64,000 nt of DNA from NCBI GenBank assembly GCA_964445115.1, contig CAYUJU010000003.1:1-64000 (forward strand). Reading direction: 5' to 3'. Shown piece after piece: positions 42,411 through 54,891 of this stretch. Made by a program: the position numbers and the translations under genes. Numbering within the stretch: the first letter of the stretch is position 1; each line of letters opens with the position of its first letter. The notes under the pieces were generated by a model, which saw nothing but the letters and a program-made list of their open reading frames with translations, had not been told where the DNA came from and searched no databases. The DNA comes from CAIJXJ01 sp964445115. GTDB lineage: Bacteria; Pseudomonadota; Gammaproteobacteria; Burkholderiales; Methylophilaceae.

Positions 42411-42803
42411 ATGATCGGTAAATACAATTACGGTACCGGCCGCCGCAAGAGCTCCGTGGCTCGCGTTTTCCTGAAGTCCGGCAAGGGCAACATCGTCGTG
42501 AACGACAAGCCGGCAGACGTGTACTTCTCTCGCGTCACTTCCCGCATGATCCTGCGCCAGCCGCTCGAACTGACCAATAACCTGGAAAGTTTCGACATCA
42601 TGGTAAACGTGGTCGGCGGCGGCGAATCCGGTCAAGCCGGTGCCGTGCGTCACGGTATCACCCGTGCCCTGATCGATTACGATGCAGCCCTGAAGAGCGC
42701 GCTCTCTCACGCTGGTTTCGTGACTCGCGATGCACGTGAAGTAGAACGTAAGAAGGTCGGCCTGCGCAAAGCACGTCGCGCAAAGCAGTTCTCCAAGCGT
42801 TAA
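42411..42803 (+). CDS. rpsI: 30S ribosomal protein S9
   Basis: The 130-residue protein has the S9 features YGTGRRKSSVARVFL, GQAGAVRHGITRALI and the basic C-terminal tail RKARRAKQFSKR that reaches the P-site tRNA. It follows rplM by 9 bp and is closed by an intrinsic terminator at 42820. Confidence 0.97.
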   Translation: MIGKYNYGTGRRKSSVARVFLKSGKGNIVVNDKPADVYFSRVTSRMILRQPLELTNNLESFDIMVNVVGGGESGQAGAVRHGITRALIDYDAALKSALSHAGFVTRDAREVERKKVGLRKARRAKQFSKR

Positions 42804-42819
42804 TCACTGGATTCTGCAG

Positions 42820-42846
42820 AAAAAGCCGCACTTGTGCGGCTTTTTT
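42820..42846 (+). terminator. intrinsic terminator after rpsI
   Basis: AAAAAGCCGCA (42820-42830) pairs with TGCGGCTTTTT (from 42835) around the 4-nt loop CTTG and runs into a T tract. It ends the rplM-rpsI transcript before argC. Confidence 0.9.
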
Positions 42847-42944
42847 GTTTTTTACGGGTCGAAACGCCGGGCAATTCGATTGCCTTTTTAAGGGGTGCTG
42901 ATTAACATTCAACGCTCCGGTAACCCCAATTGACATCACAGCAT

Positions 42945-43985
42945 ATGCAAAACCATAAAATCAAGGTCGGTATCGTTGGCGGGACTGGCTATACCGGTGT
43001 CGAATTGCTGCGCTTGCTGGCGATTCATCCCCATGTGGAGTTGGCCTGTATTACCTCGCGCGGAGAAGCCGGCCAGCGCGTCAGCGACATGTTCCCCAGT
43101 TTGCGCGGCTATATCGATCTCGCGTTTACCGATCCTGCCCAGGCAGATCTGAAGGCTTGTGACGTGGTGTTCTTTGCGACGCCCAACGGGATCGCCATGC
43201 AACAGACGCGTGAATTGCTGGAAGCCGGCGTGCGCGTCATCGACCTGGCCGCCGATTTCCGGATTCAGGACGTCGCGGTGTGGGAGAAATGGTACGGCAT
43301 GACCCATGCGTGTCCGGACCTGATCGCTGAGGCGGTCTACGGCTTGCCGGAACTGAATCGTGCCCAGATTGCAAAGGCGCGTCTGGTCGCCAACCCCGGG
43401 TGCTATCCCACGGCTGTGCAACTGGGGTTTCTGCCCCTGCTCAAGGCGGGTGTGGTCGAAACGGACAGCCTGATCGCCGATGCCAAGTCCGGCGTCAGCG
43501 GCGCTGGCCGTAAGGCCGAGGTGCATACCCTGTTTGCGGAGTCGAGTGACAACTTCAAGGCATACGGCGTGCCGGGGCATCGGCACTTGCCAGAAATCAG
43601 CCAGGGGCTGGGTTGTATGGCGGATGCGCCGGTCGGCCTGACTTTTGTGCCACATCTGACGCCACTGATCCGCGGTATTCACGCGACGCTCTACGCGCGC
43701 CTGACGCGGGAAGTAGACCTGCAGGCGTTGTTCGAGTCGCAATATGGTGATGAACGCTTTGTCGATGTGTTGCCTGCGGGAGCGCACCCTGAAACACGTT
43801 CGGTGCGCGGCTCCAACCAGTGCCGTATTGCTGTGCACCGGCCGCAGGGGGGGAATACGGTGGTGGTGCTGTCGGTGATCGATAATCTGGTCAAGGGTGC
43901 AGCGGGACAGGCACTCCAGAACATGAACATCATGTTCGGCTTGCCGGAGAATCTCGGGCTGGAAGTGGTGCCGCTGTTGCCATGA
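42945..43985 (+). CDS. argC: N-acetyl-gamma-glutamyl-phosphate reductase
   Basis: ArgC reduces N-acetylglutamyl phosphate in arginine synthesis. The 346-residue enzyme has the Rossmann motif GIVGGTGYTGVELL, the catalytic cysteine in VANPGCYPTAVQLG and the HRHLPEI histidine region. The ATG at 42945 (MQNHKIKVG) is preferred over a TTG at 42930. The leader contains no obvious ARG box. It overlaps the next gene by 4 bp. Confidence 0.96.
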   Translation: MQNHKIKVGIVGGTGYTGVELLRLLAIHPHVELACITSRGEAGQRVSDMFPSLRGYIDLAFTDPAQADLKACDVVFFATPNGIAMQQTRELLEAGVRVIDLAADFRIQDVAVWEKWYGMTHACPDLIAEAVYGLPELNRAQIAKARLVANPGCYPTAVQLGFLPLLKAGVVETDSLIADAKSGVSGAGRKAEVHTLFAESSDNFKAYGVPGHRHLPEISQGLGCMADAPVGLTFVPHLTPLIRGIHATLYARLTREVDLQALFESQYGDERFVDVLPAGAHPETRSVRGSNQCRIAVHRPQGGNTVVVLSVIDNLVKGAAGQALQNMNIMFGLPENLGLEVVPLLP

Positions 43986-44686
43986 AACGCGGGTTGCGCG
44001 CGCTTAGAAGGCACTTTGGCATCACGGCGGCAAATGTCGCCGTGCGCCCCGAGATTGCCTGGTACTGGCGTGCGGTCTGGCTGGTGGTCGTGTTCGTAGC
44101 GGGATTCGCGCTGGCCTACTGGCAGTTCGTCGGCCGCTTTGCCTTGCCGGCTGACGTGCTGGCCTCCGAACGGCAGGAGGATGCGCGATCATTGCAGGCG
44201 CGTATCGTGCAGCTGGAAAGCCAGTTACGCGTCGCCAATGCGGCGCAGGGCAATCTGGCCAAGGAAATGGATGCCATGCAGGACGAGGGGATGCGGCTTA
44301 AAGAAGACCTCGCCTTTTACAAGAGTATCCTGGCAGAAGGCGGCGGCGGGGTGCTCAAGATTCACAACGTCAAGTTGACCAAGGGCGCGCGTGCGGGCGA
44401 GGTGCAATACCAGATCTTGCTGGTACAGTCCGGCCGACATGACAAGGTTGTGCAGGGGGCGCTGCAGCTGGTGCTGAGCGGAACCCAAGGCGGTAAGCCC
44501 GTGTCTCACAACCTGACGGCCTCGGGTGGGCAATCCGGGTTGAAGGTGAATTTCAAGTACTATCAGCGGCTGGAGGGTGTATTCAGCCTTCCTCCACAAA
44601 TCAATGCACAGAACCTGCAAGTACAGTTCGTCGCGGTCGGTGGCAAAACGCCCGCGCTGAGCCAGTCGGTCAGTTTGCCGAATTAG
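43982..44686 (+). CDS. DUF6776-type single-pass membrane protein with coiled coil
   Basis: The 234-residue protein has a short basic cytoplasmic N-terminus, one membrane helix (about residues 29-50), a coiled coil (about 58-115) and a C-terminal beta-rich periplasmic domain (about 120-230). This layout matches the betaproteobacterial DUF6776 family, as I recall it; the function is unknown. It overlaps argC by 4 bp and precedes a bactofilin gene by 33 bp, so a joint envelope or cell-shape role is possible. Confidence 0.75.
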   Translation: MKRGLRALRRHFGITAANVAVRPEIAWYWRAVWLVVVFVAGFALAYWQFVGRFALPADVLASERQEDARSLQARIVQLESQLRVANAAQGNLAKEMDAMQDEGMRLKEDLAFYKSILAEGGGGVLKIHNVKLTKGARAGEVQYQILLVQSGRHDKVVQGALQLVLSGTQGGKPVSHNLTASGGQSGLKVNFKYYQRLEGVFSLPPQINAQNLQVQFVAVGGKTPALSQSVSLPN

Positions 44687-44719
44687 TTCTTATCCATCCA
44701 GGCAGTCGGAGACTCATCC

Positions 44720-45103
44720 ATGTTGTCCATTTCGCGTCAAAAAACCCAGAATCGTATCGATACCCTGATTGGGGCGGAAACCGTGATTAGCGGGGATATC
44801 CATTTCAGCGGCGGGTTGCGCGTGGACGGGAAGATTTGTGGCAATGTCAGCGAGGCCGGAGACAAGCCGGGAACGCTGGTCTTGAGCGAGCATGGGCGCA
44901 TCGAGGGCGCGATCAAAGTGTCACACGTCGTGATCAACGGCGAGGTTGTCGGCCCGGTGAGCGCTCAGTCATACGTCGAGTTGCAGGCCAAGTCCCGGGT
45001 CAAGGGCGATGTTTGCTACAAGAGTCTGGAAATGCACATGGGGGCGGTGGTCGAGGGCAAGCTGATCTACCTGAACGACGCAGCTCAGGAAATTCCTGAC
45101 TAG
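44720..45103 (+). CDS. bactofilin family polymer-forming cytoskeletal protein
   Basis: The 127-residue protein is a bactofilin: a right-handed beta-helix repeat region (TLIGAETVISGDIHFSGGL, LVLSEHGRIEGAIKVS and VELQAKSRVKGDVCYKSLEM) with short unstructured ends. Bactofilins assemble into membrane-associated filaments that place cell-wall enzymes. It sits between the DUF6776 gene and erpA, with a typical size for the family. Confidence 0.92.
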   Translation: MLSISRQKTQNRIDTLIGAETVISGDIHFSGGLRVDGKICGNVSEAGDKPGTLVLSEHGRIEGAIKVSHVVINGEVVGPVSAQSYVELQAKSRVKGDVCYKSLEMHMGAVVEGKLIYLNDAAQEIPD

Positions 45104-45114
45104 AAAAGTCGGGA

Positions 45115-45143
45115 TTGACCGACATCTTAAATATCCGGATAAT
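45115..45143 (+). promoter_or_regulatory. sigma70-type promoter for erpA
   Basis: TTGACC (45115-45120) and GATAAT (45138-45143) with an ideal 17-bp spacer lie 29 bp upstream of the erpA start. The AAGGAG ribosome-binding site follows at about 45159-45165. I could not identify a definite IscR site. Confidence 0.65.
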
Positions 45144-45171
45144 CAACGCATTAAGGAATAAGGAGTCCATC

Positions 45172-45522
45172 ATGAATGCAGTCAATGAAATCCCCAGCCC
45201 GCTGATTTTTACCGATAACGCGGCACGCAAGGTCAAGGAATTGATCGATGAGGAAGGTACGCCGGATCTCAAGTTGCGCGTGTTTGTGACTGGTGGCGGC
45301 TGTTCCGGCTTCCAGTACGGATTTACCTTCGAGGAAACCGTGAATGAAGACGATACTACGGTCGACCGTGACGGCGTGACCCTGCTGATCGACCCGATGA
45401 GCCTGCAATATCTGGTGGGTGCAGAAATCGATTATCAGGACAGCCTGCAAGGTTCCCAGTTCGTGATTCGTAACCCGAATGCCACCACGACCTGCGGTTG
45501 CGGTTCCTCGTTTTCGGCCTGA
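45172..45522 (+). CDS. erpA: iron-sulfur cluster insertion protein ErpA
   Basis: ErpA is an A-type carrier that delivers Fe-S clusters to client enzymes. The 116-residue protein has the three conserved cysteines: C44 in GGGCSGFQYG and C108/C110 in TTCGCGSSF. The start at 45172 follows a good AAGGAG site; the frame upstream is leader. It has its own promoter and a terminator. Confidence 0.96.
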   Translation: MNAVNEIPSPLIFTDNAARKVKELIDEEGTPDLKLRVFVTGGGCSGFQYGFTFEETVNEDDTTVDRDGVTLLIDPMSLQYLVGAEIDYQDSLQGSQFVIRNPNATTTCGCGSSFSA

Positions 45523-45537
45523 TCGTCGGCAGATATG

Positions 45538-45565
45538 AAAAAAGGCAGCCTAGGCTGCCTTTTTT
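45538..45565. terminator. bidirectional terminator between erpA and the HDOD gene
   Basis: AAAAAAGGCAGCC (45538-45550) and GGCTGCCTTTTTT (45553-45565) are perfect reverse complements, with A and T tracts outside. The flanking genes are convergent. Confidence 0.9.
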
Positions 45566-45586
45566 ATTGGGTCTGCGATGTATCTA

Positions 45587-46444
45587 TCAGCCTTCTGAGC
45601 CAAAGGCGTCAAGTATCTCTTCCTCGAATTCCCGCAGGCCGTCTTCGTCTAGGCCTAGTTCCATCAGAATCATGGATTTGGAGTTATCCCATTCTTTTTC
45701 GTCCGAGAATTCGTAGCGCAGGTTGTAGAGATGCGTTGCCATCTGCAACATCGCCACCATCGCGCGATGGTCGAGGTTTACGTTGGCGATGTCGTGGTGA
45801 TAGCGGATGGCGAGACTGATAAAGTCGGGGAGGTGCCACGTGCGACTGACGAGATAGCCGGCCATGCAGTGATCCGTATGAAAGCGCTTGTCTTCTTCGC
45901 CCATGTCGGGCCAGCCGCCGGACCCGGAGAGGCGAAACGATTTTGCGTATTCCGGGAATCGCTGCATCAGGAGTGGCACGCCGCATTCGCAGAACAGGCC
46001 TGCCAGATAGGCTTGATCAGGGAAGATGTTGCAGACTGACACGCGCCGCTGGGCAATGATGGCGGCCAATTTGGCAATGTCGCCGGAGCGGTCCCAGAAT
46101 TTTTCATAAACGGCAGCGCCATCGCCGATAGCCTTGCGCAAGGCGGAACATTTCAACAGATTGACCACCTGCTTTAGCCCCAGCACGGTGATCGCGCTTT
46201 CGATCGAGTCCACGCGGCGACGCAGGCCCATGGCGGGCGAGTTGGCAATCTTGAACACTGCCGCACTCAGGCCGACATCGCCGGAAATCAGGCTGGCGAC
46301 CGCTTTGTTGTTGATGCGCGGCTGACTGGTCAGCGCCTCGATCTCGAGCAGGACCCTAGGCTGCGGAGGCAGCTTGATGCCGTTTGTCAGGAGCGACTGG
46401 ATTTGCTGCTGATCGGCATCGGAAAGCGTCTTTTCGTCGGTCAT
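45587..46444 (-). CDS. HDOD-domain signalling protein
   Basis: The 285-residue protein is essentially one HDOD domain (about residues 15-225): KLPPQPRVLLEI, ISGDVGLSAAVFKIANSPAMG, AITVLGLKQVVNLL and IRYHHDIAN. HDOD proteins resemble HD phosphohydrolases but lack a full metal site. They act in signalling, often with c-di-GMP or chemotaxis systems. No output domain is attached. It stands alone and diverges from metH across 247 bp. The partner is unknown. Confidence 0.9.
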   Translation of the reverse strand: MTDEKTLSDADQQQIQSLLTNGIKLPPQPRVLLEIEALTSQPRINNKAVASLISGDVGLSAAVFKIANSPAMGLRRRVDSIESAITVLGLKQVVNLLKCSALRKAIGDGAAVYEKFWDRSGDIAKLAAIIAQRRVSVCNIFPDQAYLAGLFCECGVPLLMQRFPEYAKSFRLSGSGGWPDMGEEDKRFHTDHCMAGYLVSRTWHLPDFISLAIRYHHDIANVNLDHRAMVAMLQMATHLYNLRYEFSDEKEWDNSKSMILMELGLDEDGLREFEEEILDAFGSEG

Positions 46445-46632
46445 GGGTCATGAGGAAATCCGTGTTGAGCGATGATCCCCGACGCATGATGTTCAAATGG
46501 TACAACGTTCAAACGTGCGCCAAGCAGGGGACAGCGTAATTATAGCCGTTGACTGGTTTTTCTGGCGGACGAATTTGGGCTGAAGGGTGGGGCTGCTACC
46601 GGGAAATGCAGGGTAAATCCGGCCATGTGCTT

Positions 46633-46638
46633 TATAAT
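46633..46638 (+). promoter_or_regulatory. candidate -10 element for metH
   Basis: A perfect TATAAT lies 54 bp upstream of the metH start, but no good -35 is seen at the right distance. The leader then forms a short GC-rich hairpin, CGGCGGC/GCCGCCG (46652-46667). The 247-bp gap (46445-46691) shows no recognisable cobalamin or SAH riboswitch. On the minus strand, TATAAT (46544-46539) could serve the HDOD gene. Confidence 0.35.
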
Positions 46639-46691
46639 TGCACGATTATTCCGGCGGCGTGCCGCCGAGCCCTTGTGATGAGAAAACCGCA

Positions 46692-50540
<3,849 letters not shown>

Positions 50541-50582
50541 CGGGAATCCTGCTGGCGGATGCGGAGGCGCCGATGCCGTCGG

Positions 50583-51572
50583 TCAGACGGTGTCGGCAGA
50601 GGCCTCGCCGCCGTCGGTCACGATGCGGTTCCGTCCCCCGGCCTTGGCCAAGTAGAGCGCCTGGTCGGCGCGTTGCAGCATGATCGGGCCATTGTCGTGC
50701 TCCTGCAGTTGCGCCACCCCGGCGCTGAACGTTGCCGTGATGCGGCCCTGCTCGTGCCGCAAGGGCGACTTGGCCAGCATTTGCTGCAGGCGCTGCAGCA
50801 TGAACACCGCGCCTTGCATTTCCGTATCCGGCAGCACCAGCAGGAACTCTTCGCCGCCGTAACGGAACAGGATGTCGGACTCGCGCAGCACAGACCGCGA
50901 TAACTGGGTGAAGTGCTGCAGCATCAGGTCGCCGGCGGCGTGTCCGTAGGTGTCGTTAATATCCTTGAAATAATCCAGGTCGACCAGCGCGACGGAAAAC
51001 TGGCTGTTGCTGCGTCGCGCGCGGGCGATTTCCTGCCCCAGCGTGACGTCCATGCCAAAGCGGTTGCGAGTGCCGGTGAGCGGGTCCAGCATCAGTTGCG
51101 AGCGGGTCTCCTGCAGTTCGCTGCGCATTTCTTCCAGTGTGTTGCGCGTGTTGATCAACTCGCGGCTGGTGTGTTCGACCGAAGACTGGATGCTGCGCGC
51201 CGTCGCGCTGATAATTTGTAGCAGCCCAAGGATTTCCTGTTTTTCGTCCGTTTTGCCCAGCGCGTCCACGGAGGAGGCGATGTGGCGGTTCTGTTCGCCC
51301 AGATCGTCGGCCAGTTGCGTCGTCTGCTCGCTGGCGACGGAGATCAGGTTGAGCACCAGGTTGATCAGTTCCCGGTCGCTGTCCAGCTTCTGTTCCGGCG
51401 TGAGTTCGGAGGGTTGTGTCAGCGGCAGCGGGAGTGCTTCGCCCGAAATTTCGTGGTAGACCGCGGCGTAATTCTCGGGAGAAGGCGGCAGGCCGCGCTC
51501 GGTCAGCAAATGCAGCGCCTTGCGCGCGGTTTGCGCCGTGTGTTGTACGGAATGTCGAGTGGATTCGGCCAT
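50583..51572 (-). CDS. diguanylate cyclase (GGDEF domain)
   Basis: The 329-residue protein has a helical N-terminal region (about 1-160, with a coiled coil before the catalytic domain) and a C-terminal GGDEF domain with the active motif RYGGEEF. The inhibitory I-site RESD lies five residues before it, so product feedback is expected. It should make c-di-GMP from two GTP. No membrane helix is present. The start at 51572 (MAESTRHS) is preferred over a longer frame. It converges with metH and has no obvious terminator. Confidence 0.92.
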   Translation of the reverse strand: MAESTRHSVQHTAQTARKALHLLTERGLPPSPENYAAVYHEISGEALPLPLTQPSELTPEQKLDSDRELINLVLNLISVASEQTTQLADDLGEQNRHIASSVDALGKTDEKQEILGLLQIISATARSIQSSVEHTSRELINTRNTLEEMRSELQETRSQLMLDPLTGTRNRFGMDVTLGQEIARARRSNSQFSVALVDLDYFKDINDTYGHAAGDLMLQHFTQLSRSVLRESDILFRYGGEEFLLVLPDTEMQGAVFMLQRLQQMLAKSPLRHEQGRITATFSAGVAQLQEHDNGPIMLQRADQALYLAKAGGRNRIVTDGGEASADTV

Positions 51573-51754
51573 GGCATTCAGCTCAATGTGCTGACATCTT
51601 AGCACGCGTATGGAAGCGGACGCACGCGGCAAATCGTGAGGGAAGGCTGCCTCAGTCGGCACGATCAGGATAAAATCCGCCTATGATGTCATGGGGATCT
51701 GCGTGATTAGGGCGCGAAGTCTGTAGTTGGCGGGATGACAAAAGGGGAAACAAG

Positions 51755-52543
51755 ATGAAAACCTGGATTGCCGGGGTGTTGGCGGTGGCCATGTTGTCGG
51801 TCGGCGCGGTGCGTGCAAACGAAGAGCCTGCGGGCGATGAGGCGGAACAACTGCGCGGCATCGTGAAGAACCTGCTGGATGACAATACGGCGTTCACCAA
51901 AGCGCACAAGGCTGATTACTACAAACCTTTTGCCGAGAAGCAACACCCGCGTGCAACGGTCGTGACCTGCTCGGATTCCCGCGTGCACACCCATGCCTTC
52001 GACAAGACGCCGGATGGCGACTTGTTCATGGTACGCAACATCGGCAACCAGCTCGCCACCGGCGAAGGGTCGGTGGATTATGGCATCCTCCATCTCCATA
52101 CCCCCCTGCTGATCATCGTGGGGCATGTGGCTTGTGGTGCGATCAAGGCCGCGCAATCCGATTATTCCAAGCTGGAGGCGCCGATCAAGCGTGAGCTGGA
52201 CACCCTCAAGCTGCCTAAGAAGAACCCGAAGAATGACGAGGGCGAGGAATGGCTGCGCGGGGTAGATGCCAACGTGAACAACCAGGTGGCGTTTGCGCTC
52301 AAGAAATACGAGCACGAAGTGAAAGAAGGCAAGCTGACGGTGATCGGCGCCGTGTACGACTTCCAGAACGCCATGCAGCAGGGGCAGGGGCGTCTGGTGG
52401 TGACCAACATCAACGGTAATACCGATGCCGGCAACATCATGTCTGGCCTGATGAAGTTGAGTGGTGCCGGCATGAAGCTGGACAAGAAGAGCCCCGACAA
52501 AAAATCGACGGACAAAAAACCTGCAGTGAAATCGGAACACTGA
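51755..52543 (+). CDS. periplasmic beta-carbonic anhydrase
   Basis: Carbonic anhydrase interconverts CO2 and bicarbonate. The 262-residue precursor has a cleavable signal peptide (about residues 1-21, ending AVRA) and the beta-class zinc ligands C72 and D74/R76 in CSDSR plus H124 and C127 in GHVACGA. A lysine/aspartate-rich tail with a DKKSxDKK-type repeat occupies the last 25 residues. An AAGGGG ribosome-binding site precedes the start. The stop overlaps the mpl start by one base. Export of a beta-class enzyme suggests a role in periplasmic CO2 or bicarbonate supply. Confidence 0.92.
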   Translation: MKTWIAGVLAVAMLSVGAVRANEEPAGDEAEQLRGIVKNLLDDNTAFTKAHKADYYKPFAEKQHPRATVVTCSDSRVHTHAFDKTPDGDLFMVRNIGNQLATGEGSVDYGILHLHTPLLIIVGHVACGAIKAAQSDYSKLEAPIKRELDTLKLPKKNPKNDEGEEWLRGVDANVNNQVAFALKKYEHEVKEGKLTVIGAVYDFQNAMQQGQGRLVVTNINGNTDAGNIMSGLMKLSGAGMKLDKKSPDKKSTDKKPAVKSEH

Positions 52544-53916
52544 TGCACATTCATATCCTCGGTATTTGCGGCACCTTCATGGGAGGGATCGCCGCGCTGG
52601 CAAAATCGGTCGGACATCGCGTCACGGGCTGCGACGCCAACGTCTACCCGCCCATGAGCACTCAGCTCGAGGCGCAGGGCATCGAGTTGATCGAGGGGTT
52701 CGGGGTCGAGCAGTTGGACCTCCAGCCAGACGTGTTCGTGATCGGCAACGTGGTAGCGCGCGGCAATCCCTTGATGGAGGAAATACTCAATCGCGGCTTG
52801 CCCTATATTTCCGGCCCGCAATGGCTGGCGGAAAACCTGTTGCAGGACAAATGGGTGCTGGCGGTGGCCGGGACGCACGGCAAGACTACGACCAGTTCCA
52901 TGCTGGCCTGGGTGCTGGAGTATGCCGGTCTGGCGCCGGGGTTCCTGATCGGGGGTGTGCCGGAGAATTTCGGGGTTTCGGCCCGTGTGCCGGGGGCGCC
53001 GCGTCAGGAGCCAGGCGGCAAATCCCCCTTCTTCGTGATCGAGGCGGATGAGTACGACACGGCGTTTTTCGACAAGCGCTCCAAGTTCGTGCACTACCAT
53101 CCGCGCACGGCGGTGCTGAATAATCTGGAGTTTGATCACGCCGACATTTTTGCGGATCTCGCCGCGATAGAAACCCAGTTTCATCATCTGGTGCGCACGG
53201 TGCCGGGCCAGGGGCTGGTGGTCGCCAACGGTCGTGAGGAAAGCCTGGACCGCGTGTTGCAGCGCGGCTGCTGGACGCCGGTGGAACGCTTTGGCGGCAA
53301 CAGTGGCTGGCAGGTGGGCCATGTCGAAGCCGATGGCAGTTTCGAAGTGCTGCACGACGGCAAGCTGCAAGGCGTGGTGTGCTGGGACCTGCTGGGGGAC
53401 CATAACCGCATGAACGCGCTGGCGGTGCTGGCCGCCGCGCGCCATGTGGGCGTGCCGGTCGAGGTGGGCATCGCTGGCTTGGGGACGTTCCGCAACGTCA
53501 AGCGGCGCATGGAGGTGCGCGGCACGGTTAACGGTATCACCGTCTATGACGATTTTGCCCATCATCCGACCGCTATCGAGACCACGGTCGGGGGCCTGCG
53601 GGCCAAGGTGGGCCAGTCGCGCATCCTGGCGGTGCTGGAACCGCGTTCCAACACCATGAAGCTGGGCGTGATGAAATCAGCCTTGCCCGGCAGCCTGCAC
53701 GCCGCCGACCGGGTGTTCTGCTACGCAGCCAACCTCGGCTGGGATGCCGCGGGCGCACTGCAGCCGCTGGGTGACAAGGCCATTGTGCGGGACGATCTGG
53801 AAGCCCTGATCGACGCCATCGCCCAGGAAGCTCGCCCCGGTGACCACGTGCTGGTGATGAGCAATGGCGGTTTTGGCGGCATCCACCAGAAGTTGCTTGA
53901 GAGATTGGCTGCTTGA
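52543..53916 (+). CDS. mpl: UDP-N-acetylmuramate:L-alanyl-gamma-D-glutamyl-meso-diaminopimelate ligase
   Basis: Mpl attaches recycled murein tripeptide to UDP-MurNAc. The 457-residue enzyme has the Mur ligase layout: N-terminal HIHILGICGTFMGGIA, the ATP loop VAGTHGKTTTSSML (about residues 107-120), the central EADEYDTAFFDKRSK, and the C-terminal domain with YDDFAHHPTAIE. HILGICGTFMGG and NKRSKF-type residues favour Mpl over MurC. It joins the carbonic anhydrase gene through TGATG and the TonB-like gene through a 4-bp overlap. Confidence 0.95.
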   Translation: MHIHILGICGTFMGGIAALAKSVGHRVTGCDANVYPPMSTQLEAQGIELIEGFGVEQLDLQPDVFVIGNVVARGNPLMEEILNRGLPYISGPQWLAENLLQDKWVLAVAGTHGKTTTSSMLAWVLEYAGLAPGFLIGGVPENFGVSARVPGAPRQEPGGKSPFFVIEADEYDTAFFDKRSKFVHYHPRTAVLNNLEFDHADIFADLAAIETQFHHLVRTVPGQGLVVANGREESLDRVLQRGCWTPVERFGGNSGWQVGHVEADGSFEVLHDGKLQGVVCWDLLGDHNRMNALAVLAAARHVGVPVEVGIAGLGTFRNVKRRMEVRGTVNGITVYDDFAHHPTAIETTVGGLRAKVGQSRILAVLEPRSNTMKLGVMKSALPGSLHAADRVFCYAANLGWDAAGALQPLGDKAIVRDDLEALIDAIAQEARPGDHVLVMSNGGFGGIHQKLLERLAA

Positions 53917-54878
53917 ATAACTGGCGCACATTTCTTCGTTTGCACCTCTTGGGTGTGGCCTTAGTCATTTCTGGCGTACTCCACGCAATTACGATTGGTG
54001 GTGTCACGTTCAAGGCGCCTGATCCCAAAACGCTTAAAGATAGCAACGGCTCGTTGGACGTGGTGTTGGTCAACACCAAGACCAAATCGGTGCCTACCAA
54101 GGCGGATGCACTGGCACAGGCCCACCTTGACCGTGGCGGTAATACCGATGCGGATCGACGTATGAAATCGGCTTTGCCTGTCACCCGGAAAAAGCCCAAG
54201 GAAATGACGGCCAAGCTGGCGGCCGAATCCATGCAGTCTTCACAGCAGGCAGCCCCCACCAAGTCCGAGGTGGAACTCAAGGAGCAACGCGTGGCCGAGC
54301 TGGAAAAGCAGACACGCGAACTGATGACGCAGATCAAGCCCAGCAAGCCTGTCGAGAGCCAGCCGGTGCAGTCGGCCGCGGCGGCGACACCCGACCAGGG
54401 CAAGCGTGAAGCCACGCCCAAAACCCTGAATACAGCCGACCTCGTGGCGCAGAGCCTGGAGGCGGTGCGTCTGGAAGCGCAGATTGCCAAGGCGCAGGAC
54501 GAGTACCAGAAGCGTCCCAAGCGTAAGTTCATCGGCGCGCGGACTAAGGAATACCGCTTTGCTGCCTATGTGGAAGCCTGGCGCCAGAAGGTGGAAAAGG
54601 TCGGCACCCTCAATTACCCCGAGGCAGCCAAAGCCCAGAAACTATACGGCAGCTTGCGCATGACGGTGAACATCAAGGCGGACGGCACGATCGAGAGTAT
54701 CGAACTCAATAAGAGTTCCGGCCACGAGTTGCTGGACGAGGCCGCCAAGCGCATCGTGGAACTGGCCGCCCCTTATGCCGAGTTCCCGCCCGACGTACGC
54801 AAGGACACCGACATCATCAGCATTACCCGCACCTGGACCTTCACGCGTGAAGATACCCTGTCGGGCGGGGCTGAATAA
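53913..54878 (+). CDS. TonB-like energy transducer protein
   Basis: The 321-residue protein has one N-terminal membrane helix (about residues 8-28), a long charged linker with a coiled coil (about 110-145) and a C-terminal TonB-type domain (YPEAAKAQKLYGSLRMTVNI, then DGTIESIELNKSSGHELLDEAA). Translation seems to start at TTG (53913) overlapping the mpl stop; no ATG exists before about residue 89. No exbB/exbD or receptor gene is nearby. It may be TonB or a TonB/TolA-like envelope protein. Confidence 0.82.
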   Translation: MNNWRTFLRLHLLGVALVISGVLHAITIGGVTFKAPDPKTLKDSNGSLDVVLVNTKTKSVPTKADALAQAHLDRGGNTDADRRMKSALPVTRKKPKEMTAKLAAESMQSSQQAAPTKSEVELKEQRVAELEKQTRELMTQIKPSKPVESQPVQSAAAATPDQGKREATPKTLNTADLVAQSLEAVRLEAQIAKAQDEYQKRPKRKFIGARTKEYRFAAYVEAWRQKVEKVGTLNYPEAAKAQKLYGSLRMTVNIKADGTIESIELNKSSGHELLDEAAKRIVELAAPYAEFPPDVRKDTDIISITRTWTFTREDTLSGGAE

Positions 54879-54891
54879 CACAGGAACTGCA

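Noticed and set aside
42930..42944. TTG start for argC (similar cases: gmk at 34882, metH at 46638, erpA at 45115)
   Set aside because: A later ATG matches the family N-terminus and spacing to a ribosome-binding site better.
46445..46691. Cobalamin or SAH riboswitch upstream of metH
   Set aside because: The gap is short and I found none of the conserved core sequences; only a small GC hairpin is visible.
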